From positions 1 through 49,190 of the forward strand of contig NZ_JACBXS010000028.1 of assembly GCF_013415485.1 (NCBI RefSeq): 49,190 nt of DNA, in the 5' to 3' direction. The notes under the pieces were generated by a model that searched no databases, was not told where the DNA came from, and saw nothing but the letters and a program-made list of their open reading frames with translations. Shown here one piece after another: positions 44,501 to 49,190 of the stretch. This stretch comes from Rhabdonatronobacter sediminivivens (GTDB taxonomy: Bacteria; Pseudomonadota; Alphaproteobacteria; Rhodobacterales; Rhodobacteraceae). How positions within the stretch are numbered: the first letter of the stretch is position 1; each line of letters starts with the position of its first letter. A program made the position numbers and the translations under genes.

Positions 44501-47500
44501 CCATCTTCCTTCAGCGCCGCGAACGCATTGCGGGCGGGCATGATCGAGACGACGCCGGATTGCAGATCATCGGCGACGGCACTGGAATCGCCGCCATAAC
44601 CCGGTGCGCCCCAGGTGACGACTGAGCCGTCTTCCTTCAATGCCGCGAAGGCACGCTCGTTCGCAAAGGCGATGCCGCTGCCGCCAGTCCAGACCGTGCC
44701 GTCGCCGGGGCCCTTGATGCCTGCATCGAGGTCGATGAGATCGGGGAGTGGCTCGACGGTGACACTGCGTTCAGCGCTCGGCCCGGTCAGACCGTTCAGC
44801 GTGGCCTGGGCGGTGACGGTGAAATCGCCGTCTTCGGGAATGTCATCGGGTCCGAAGCTGACGGACCAGGCGCCATTGGTGCCCGCCGTGGCGGTCTGCG
44901 TCGCCTCGCCGAAGCTGACCGCGACGGTGGCGCCGGGGGCGGCGGTGCCGGTGACGGTGACGCCCTCGGCGGCCGCGTCGGGGTCGATGACATCGTCATC
45001 GGCCACGGTGTCGATCACCGGGGCGGCGGGGGCGGTCAGGAAACCGGCCGGGTCGAGCGGTTCGACCGGAAAGGGGGACGCAAGCGCCGTCACGCCACCG
45101 GCCAGTTCCGCCGCCACCGCGCTGGAATCGCCGCCGCGTTCCGGGTTGCCCCAGGTGACGACCGAGCCGTCCTCGCGCACCGCCGCGAAAGTGCTCTCGC
45201 CAGCATAGATCTTGATGACGCCGCCGCTCAGGTCGCCGTCCACGGTGGACGGATCACTGGCGAAGGCGAGCCCGCCAACCGCGGCATCGCTGGTCGCCGA
45301 GGGGTTGCCGCCGTAATCCCGGGACCCCCAGGTGACGACCGAGCCATCGGCCTTGATCGCGGCAAAGGCACCGAGGTTGGAATAGACGGCAAGCACGCCA
45401 CCGCTCAGCGCCTCGGCCACGGCGCTGCTGTCACCGCCCCGGGTTGGTCCGCCCCAGGTAACCACCGATCCATCGGCCTTGAGCGCCGCAAAGGCGCCTT
45501 GGGTAGAGAAGAGCTCAACAACATCGCCGGTCAGTTGCTCTGCCACCGGGCCAGGATCCCCGCCCCAGCCCTGGACGCCCCCGAACGCGCCCCAGGCTAC
45601 AACCGAGCCGTCTTCCTTCAGCGCCGCGAAGGCATATTGTGTGGCGTGGAGCGCGGCCACGCCGCCGCCCAGCGCCGCGGCCTCCGGGCTGGCATCGCCG
45701 CCGAATTCCGGATCGCCCCAGGCAACGACCGATCCGTCCTCTTTCATTGCGGCAAAGGCCTGGGCCGTGGTCACGATATCGACCACGCCCTCGGACAGTT
45801 CCGCCGGCAGGGCGGCGTTGTCGCCGCCGGAAAGGTTCCGGCCCCAGACGACGACCGACCCGTCTTCCTTCAGCGCCGCAAAGGTGTAGGGGTTGGAAAA
45901 TAACCGGCTGACCCCGTCGCCCAGCGCCGCCGCCACCTCGTCGGAATCGCCGCCCCAGGAAGGCGCGCCCCAGGTCACGACAGCGCCGTCCTGCTTCAGC
46001 GCCGCAAAGGCACCACGCGTGGAAAAGACCCCGATGACGCCGCCGGCAAGCTGATCGGCAACGGCGCTGGAATCGCTTCCCGTTGGCAAGCCGGAAAGGG
46101 TGTCGCCCCCCCAGGTGACAACGCTGCCATCGGCCTTCAGCGCGGCAAAGGCGCCACGGGTGGACGACAGGGCGACCACATCGCCGCCCAGTGCCTCGGC
46201 CACATCCGAGGAATCGCCGCCGTATTCAGGGTCGCCCCAGGTCACCACCGCGCCGTCCTCGGTCAGCGCCGCAAAGGCACGATACGTCGATGCCACGGAT
46301 TGCACTCTGCCCGACAGTGCCGCCGCCACGGTGCTGGAATCGCCGCCGGCTTCTGGCGCGCCCCAGGTGACGACCGAGCCATCCTCGCGCAGGGCGGCGA
46401 AGGCGTCGCGGTTCAGGAAGGCGCTGCCGGAACCGCCGCTCCAGACCATGCCGTCTCCGGGGCCGCGGTTGTGGGTGTCGATCGGTGTGATCTCCACCGA
46501 CAGCGGCTCGACAAACACGCCGCGTTCGGCGCCCGGCCCGGTCAGACCGTTCAGCGTGGCCTGGGCGGTGATGGTGTAATCGCCAGTCTCGGGGATGTCC
46601 TCGGGGGGGAAGCTGACGGCCCAGGCGCCATTGGTGCCCGCCGTGGCGGTCTGCGTCGCCTCGGCGAAACTGACCGCGACGGTGGCGCCGGGGGCGGCGG
46701 TGCCGGTGACGGTGATGCCTTCGGCGGCTTCATCGGGGTCGATCACGTCATCGCCCGCCACGGTGTCGATCACCGGCGCATCGGGGGCGGTGATGACCGC
46801 GACCGCGCGTTCGGCCAGCGGGCTGGTCAGCCCCTGCCGGCTGGCTTGGGCGGTAATGGTGTAATCGCCGGCCTCGGGGATGTCTTCGGGGGGGAATGTG
46901 GCGCTCCAGGCGCCATCGGCCCCGGCGGTGACGGTTTGCGTTGCGCCATCCAGGGTTGCGCTCACCGTCACCTCGGGCTCGGCAGTGCCGGTAATGGTCA
47001 GGCCCTCGGCGGCCTCATCGGGGCTGATCACGTCATCGCCCGCCACCACATCGATCACCGGCGCTTCGGGGGCCGAGATGAAGGCGTCCGGGTCCAGCGG
47101 CTCCACCGCCAGGGGCGTGGCGATATCGACCACGCCCGCGGCCAGATCATCGGCCACGGCGCTGCTGTCGCCGCCCCGACCCGCATCGCCCCAGGTGACG
47201 ACCGAGCCATCCTCCTTCAGCGCCGCAAAGGACCGGAAGCCCGGATAGACCGCTACCACGCCCCCGGCCAGATCTTCGGCGATGGCGCTGGAATTTCCGC
47301 CATCGGACTGGCTGCCCCAGGTGATGACCGAGCCATCCTCCCTGAGCGCGGCGAAGGCGGCTTGATTGGCATAAAGCCCGATGACATTGCCCGCGCTCAG
47401 CGCCTCGGCCGCAGCGCCGGTGTTGGCGGCCTGCGAGCCGCCCCAGACAATGACCGTGCCATCCTCCATCAGCGCCGCAAACGCCTGCGGGGTGGAGACC

Positions 47501-48492
47501 ATCGTGACCACGCCCTCCGACAGCGCCTCGGCCACCGCGGCGGAATTGCCGCCGCCCGAGGCCCATTCCCAGGTAACGACCGAGCCGTCCTCCTTCACCG
47601 CCGCGAAGGCCGTGTTCGTGTTGTAGATGTCCACCACGCCGCCGGACAGATCGTCGTCCACGGCAGAGGTGTCGGCGCCGTAGGTGGCGCTCTGGCCCCA
47701 GGCGACGACCGAGCCGTCCTCCTTCAGCGCCGCAAAGGCGCGGCCGGTGGAATACAGCGCGCTGACCCCGCCGGACAACTCATCCGCCAGCGCCGAGGAG
47801 TCGCCCCCATAATCCGCCACCCCCCAGGTGATGACCGAGCCATCCGCCTTCAGCGCCGCGAAGGCGCGTTCGGTCGAGGCAACGGTGACCACGCCCCCGG
47901 CTAGATCTTCGGCCACGGCGCTGCTGTCACCGCCCCAGGCGGCCTGGCCCCAGGTGACGACGGATCCGTCGGCCTTGATCGCCGCAAAGGCGGTCTGGGT
48001 GGAATGGATGGTGACCACGCCCCCGGCCAGATCATCGGCGACGGCGCTGGAATTGCCGCCCCGGGCCTGACTTCCCCAGGTGACGACCGCACCGCCTTCG
48101 GTCACGGCGGCAAAGGCATCCTGGGTGGAGTAGACTGCCATGACGCCGCTTTCCAGAGCCTCTGCCACGGCGCTGGTGTCGCCACCGCTGAACTGGTTGC
48201 CCCAGGCGATGACCGCGCCATCCTCCTTCACGGCCGCAAAGGCCTGGCTGGAGGAGTAAAGCGCGACCACACCCTCCTGCAACTGATCCGAGACATCCGC
48301 GATCAGCGTCGCGCCGGTGGTCTGCGACACCGAATAGACGCCCGGGTCGCCGCCGTTCCACTGAGTTCCCCAGGTGATGACCGCGCCGTCCGCCGTCAAC
48401 GCCGCGACAGCCCATGTGTTCGGATGGGCACTGCCCGTTCCCGCGGTCCAGATCCTGCCGTTGCCAGCTCCCTGAAAGAGTGCTTCCGACAC
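41539..48492 (-). CDS. giant exported-type protein with three arrays of ten RCC1-like repeats
   Basis: 2317 residues from GTG 48492, chosen because GGAGG precedes it (a TTG at 48504 would add four residues). Three arrays of ten ~42-residue units (AFAALKEDGSVVTWG, then GGDSSAVA and GVV) cover about 48414-47090, 46410-45055 and 44655-43300. Between them are two, then one, Ig-like domains (APVIDTVAGDDVIDPDEA style). After the third come three Ig-like domains, a VCBS-like domain (GDTTGQVIDGDPA, FGAFQFDPLTGNWLFALDN), a carboxypeptidase-regulatory-like domain, two dockerin-like helices (DGAVSARDALEVLRLAVGLD) and a ~65-residue tail ending LLGNMQDFA. There is no N-terminal signal peptide, so type I secretion is suspected. 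The units follow RCC1 blade spacing; surface adhesion is inferred. Confidence 0.9.
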   Translation of the reverse strand: MSEALFQGAGNGRIWTAGTGSAHPNTWAVAALTADGAVITWGTQWNGGDPGVYSVSQTTGATLIADVSDQLQEGVVALYSSSQAFAAVKEDGAVIAWGNQFSGGDTSAVAEALESGVMAVYSTQDAFAAVTEGGAVVTWGSQARGGNSSAVADDLAGGVVTIHSTQTAFAAIKADGSVVTWGQAAWGGDSSAVAEDLAGGVVTVASTERAFAALKADGSVITWGVADYGGDSSALADELSGGVSALYSTGRAFAALKEDGSVVAWGQSATYGADTSAVDDDLSGGVVDIYNTNTAFAAVKEDGSVVTWEWASGGGNSAAVAEALSEGVVTMVSTPQAFAALMEDGTVIVWGGSQAANTGAAAEALSAGNVIGLYANQAAFAALREDGSVITWGSQSDGGNSSAIAEDLAGGVVAVYPGFRSFAALKEDGSVVTWGDAGRGGDSSAVADDLAAGVVDIATPLAVEPLDPDAFISAPEAPVIDVVAGDDVISPDEAAEGLTITGTAEPEVTVSATLDGATQTVTAGADGAWSATFPPEDIPEAGDYTITAQASRQGLTSPLAERAVAVITAPDAPVIDTVAGDDVIDPDEAAEGITVTGTAAPGATVAVSFAEATQTATAGTNGAWAVSFPPEDIPETGDYTITAQATLNGLTGPGAERGVFVEPLSVEITPIDTHNRGPGDGMVWSGGSGSAFLNRDAFAALREDGSVVTWGAPEAGGDSSTVAAALSGRVQSVASTYRAFAALTEDGAVVTWGDPEYGGDSSDVAEALGGDVVALSSTRGAFAALKADGSVVTWGGDTLSGLPTGSDSSAVADQLAGGVIGVFSTRGAFAALKQDGAVVTWGAPSWGGDSDEVAAALGDGVSRLFSNPYTFAALKEDGSVVVWGRNLSGGDNAALPAELSEGVVDIVTTAQAFAAMKEDGSVVAWGDPEFGGDASPEAAALGGGVAALHATQYAFAALKEDGSVVAWGAFGGVQGWGGDPGPVAEQLTGDVVELFSTQGAFAALKADGSVVTWGGPTRGGDSSAVAEALSGGVLAVYSNLGAFAAIKADGSVVTWGSRDYGGNPSATSDAAVGGLAFASDPSTVDGDLSGGVIKIYAGESTFAAVREDGSVVTWGNPERGGDSSAVAAELAGGVTALASPFPVEPLDPAGFLTAPAAPVIDTVADDDVIDPDAAAEGVTVTGTAAPGATVAVSFGEATQTATAGTNGAWSVSFGPDDIPEDGDFTVTAQATLNGLTGPSAERSVTVEPLPDLIDLDAGIKGPGDGTVWTGGSGIAFANERAFAALKEDGSVVTWGAPGYGGDSSAVADDLQSGVVSIMPARNAFAALKEDGSVVTWGAGLAADSSAVAEELADGVTALFSGRHAFAALKEDGSVVFWGGGADLTHDTAFVNVVDQLQGDVATIRTAQFGFAAIKQDGSVVTWGNFAWHPASFQGGFGDDTSAVADALQEGVTAVYSTGGLKGWAFGSAFAALKQDGSVVTWGVDHMGGDPSAVADALSGGVVDIHPTTKAFAALKADGLVITWGDEGYGGDSSAVADALQGDVVGLHATLRAFAALKADGSVVTWGDANAGGDSSAVADALQEDVVALYSTRYAFAALKADGSVVAWGQRPDDVNTDIENWGGDAGAVADQLDDGVVQVFSTASAFAALKEDGSVITWGAGNRGGDSSLVSEDLSSGVVTIYATQYAFAAVKEDGSVVTWGAGALGGNSSAVADQLSGGVVALSAPFPVEPLDPASLADPPAAPVIGAVAGDDVIDVTEAAEGITVTGSAEPGASVSVRLSDILAASATADDTGNWQVVFTPESQLDLGAHTIFATATVGGLSSAVASRDVTVVAPPLALVIDRVAGNNVITPDEAAEGLAITGSAAPGAEVAVTFGDFAQTTAASPDGTWRVELTPQQIPEPGDHFVLARATLDGTASPLVGRRVSVVEPPSAPEIFPVGVDDVIAPGELDFGLDMRGLADPGARVTVSFGDITQTVIATAEGMVTGGWEVLFDLEDLPPAGEHMVTAQAARDGLFSDVTERLVTIENTPAQIFGDTTGQVIDGDPAAEQDRGTLLVIDRDQGEDRFQTPNPQELDTPFGAFQFDPLTGNWLFALDNDSPAVRVLSAEDRATATLSVSSQDGSATETITVSIQGAGEPEAALLEGLVLDRAGAPLDGSTVVFSGADDPDISAPVAEDGGFRLALELGASGQLDAARPHDRSMDGAVSARDALEVLRLAVGLDPSWGPAHPLDFIAADITQSGRISAQDALEVLRAAVGLQSDHAPRWVFLDAEADLSGIDQTNTRIETGIRIDALEAGATEVSMTGLLLGNMQDFA
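43300..44655 (-). repeat. RCC1-like repeat array 3 (ten units)
   Basis: Ten tandem in-frame units of about 126 bp or more; unit 4 and unit 8 carry insertions of roughly 9-17 residues, and units 2 and 3 are irregular in the GGDSS segment. The array is preceded by a WTGGSGIAF segment and ends in PFPVEPLDP. Confidence 0.85.
45055..46410 (-). repeat. RCC1-like repeat array 2 (ten units)
   Basis: Ten tandem units; unit 9 is enlarged by about 17 residues and units 3 and 7 by about 4-5. The preceding WSGGSGSAF segment and terminal PFPVEPLDP match array 3, so whole arrays seem to have been duplicated with their caps. Confidence 0.85.
47090..48414 (-). repeat. RCC1-like repeat array 1 (ten units)
   Basis: Ten tandem units; the first is enlarged by about 16 residues and has WAVAALTADG in place of AFAALKEDG. 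The seventh lacks the Gly of the WG pair (VVTWEW). The array starts after IWTAGTGSAH and ends in PLAVEPLDP. Confidence 0.85.
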
Positions 48493-48615
48493 CGCCCCCT
48501 CCAAAATCTATGAATATAAATTCAGAGACTATAGTTGAATCCGACCGATTCGCACATACGCTCCCTTGCGCACAGGCTGACAGTGCCTGTTCCGGACTGA
48601 CAGATGCAGGAACAC
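48493..48615. promoter_or_regulatory. upstream region of the giant repeat gene
   Basis: The minus strand shows GGAGG just before the GTG start and a markedly AT-rich patch at about 48510-48540, suited to a promoter. Further right, the DNA merges with transposase remnants. No operator is identified. Confidence 0.45.
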
Positions 48616-48630
48616 CGCAATGAGATCCTG

Positions 48631-48958
48631 CGCACATCCAAGCGTGTCGGTCGAACCATCTGGCGACGATGGTGAGGGGCCAGCCCGCCATCGGTCCGAG
48701 GGCGGCCCCGAACGGTATCACCGCCGAAGCCGCGTCGAAGCAAAGATGCATTGCGTGAAGCAACTCGGCCAACGGTTGAACGCAAGGGACTTTGACCGTC
48801 AGGTCGCAGAGTTTCAAATCCGCGTCATTCGCCATTGTCGCTCGGAGTCGCCCATTGTGGCGCCATTGGTTCAGGCCCAATGGGCGACGGCGCGATATGG
48901 CTCATTGCTCAACGGTTTCACCGCGCTCGGCATCCCCATTACAGAAGACGTGGGATGA
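48631..48958 (+). pseudogene. IS5-type transposase remnant, C-terminal part
   Basis: Two blocks of typical IS5-family transposase tail are recognisable. KRVGRTIWRRW at about 48641-48673 is followed in-frame by a stop. RYHRRSRVEAKMHCVKQLGQ, then ARDFDRQVAEFQIRV lies at about 48715-48826, and LNGFTALGIPITEDVG ends at the stop 48956-48958. The usual uninterrupted order is broken twice: by about 40 extra bases after WRRW that shift the frame, and by about 78 bases between QIRV and LNGF. The N-terminal DDE catalytic part is missing, so no transposase can be made. Confidence 0.8.
48827..48905. repeat. palindromic insert within the transposase remnant
   Basis: About 78 bases interrupt the transposase tail without shifting its frame. 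TCGCCCATTG and CAATGGGCGA are perfect 10-bp inverted repeats near its centre, and the pairing extends imperfectly outward (GCCATTGTCGC on the left, GCGATATGGC on the right). It resembles a miniature inverted-repeat insertion. Confidence 0.6.
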
Positions 48959-48996
48959 GTCTGTCCGGGGAAAGGGGCAATTCGGCGATCACCTGA

Positions 48997-49119
48997 TTTG
49001 CGCAACAGAGTCCAGTCGAGACCGACCCGACCCGCATCTGGCGCCGGATGTTCGACGACGAACTGGCGCTGGCCCGCGAGGCTCTGGCCTTTATGCGCAA
49101 CCGATGGGACGGCGCCTGA
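48997..49119 (+). pseudogene. 3' fragment of an unidentified gene next to the IS remnant
   Basis: The frame, opened by a stop at 48994, reads RIWRRMFDDELALAREALAF and then MRNRWDGA before TGA 49117-49119. The amphipathic, Ala/Leu/Arg-rich helix has a natural coding look and ends in a normal way. It has no start codon, and it begins directly beside the presumed IS end (GATTTGCGCAACAGAG). It may be the tail of a gene cut by the insertion; some phasin-like helices look similar, but that is only an impression. Confidence 0.4.
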
Positions 49120-49190
49120 GAGGCCAATCGGAAATGAGTTGAGTGAATTCAGCAGGTTGTGATTCTGTTCAGTTGCGACACAGAACGGAG

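Noticed and set aside
43300..48414. Regularly spaced ~126-bp repeats resembling a CRISPR or minisatellite
   Set aside because: The periodicity is an in-frame protein repeat within one open frame; there are no short identical repeats with unique spacers.

Overview
The window looks like a chromosomal stretch of a GC-rich alphaproteobacterium of the Rhodobacterales (Rhodobacteraceae/Paracoccaceae). The best evidence is the order pckA / chvI-chvG-hprK-rapZ-EIIA-HPr, a membrane-bound PuuD-type urate oxidase, short alphaproteobacterial HprK, and the type of the surrounding housekeeping genes (mfd, hbd, ybbAP-like transporter, malate synthase G). No plasmid or phage replication genes are visible.

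Layout. 1-1545: small accessory segment holding the C-terminal tail of a large exported protein, an XRE-type regulator and a small unknown gene. It ends at the 3' end of a tRNA-Pro(CGG) gene (1546-1622, minus). 1719-10278: a purine (urate/allantoin) degradation locus. On the minus strand lie a PuuE allantoinase-UraD fusion, AllE, AllA and an NCS2 purine permease. On the plus strand are UraH (divergent) and, after a glycosyltransferase and a LysR regulator, the cytochrome-linked urate oxidase PuuD. Together they take urate to glyoxylate; only the allantoate-consuming step is not seen here. 10419-16853: PEP carboxykinase, divergent from the ChvI/ChvG two-component system, which is run together (4-nt overlaps) with HprK and RapZ, followed by an EIIA domain protein and HPr (a regulatory PTS with no sugar permease). 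16878-25904: 3-hydroxybutyryl-CoA dehydrogenase, an overlapping bactofilin/M23 endopeptidase pair, then guanine deaminase divergent from malate synthase G with a GlcG-like gene, a methyltransferase and a class-I amidotransferase-like hydrolase. Guanine deaminase feeds the purine pathway, and malate synthase G can assimilate the glyoxylate it produces.

25988-35672: YbbP/YbbA-like ABC transporter divergent from a TesA-like GDSL esterase and a HIT protein, a four-helix membrane protein, mfd, a small coiled-coil protein and a DUF4864-like exported protein. 35993-41414: a pectate-lyase-3-type beta-helix protein, a PAS hybrid histidine kinase and a small membrane protein. 41539-48492: a single gene of about 2317 codons encoding three arrays of exactly ten RCC1-like repeats each, separated by Ig-like domains and ending in a VCBS-like domain and dockerin-like tail. 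The right edge (48600-49119) is a decayed IS5-type transposase and a gene fragment.

Intergenic regions carry at least two families of dispersed palindromic repeats: a four-copy family at about 3797, 10280, 23812 and 31214, and a two-copy family at about 7946 and 35721. There is also a dense run of hairpins upstream of mfd. The most unusual objects are the 30-repeat protein, the separate copy of its C-terminal tail at the opposite end of the window, and the repeat families.
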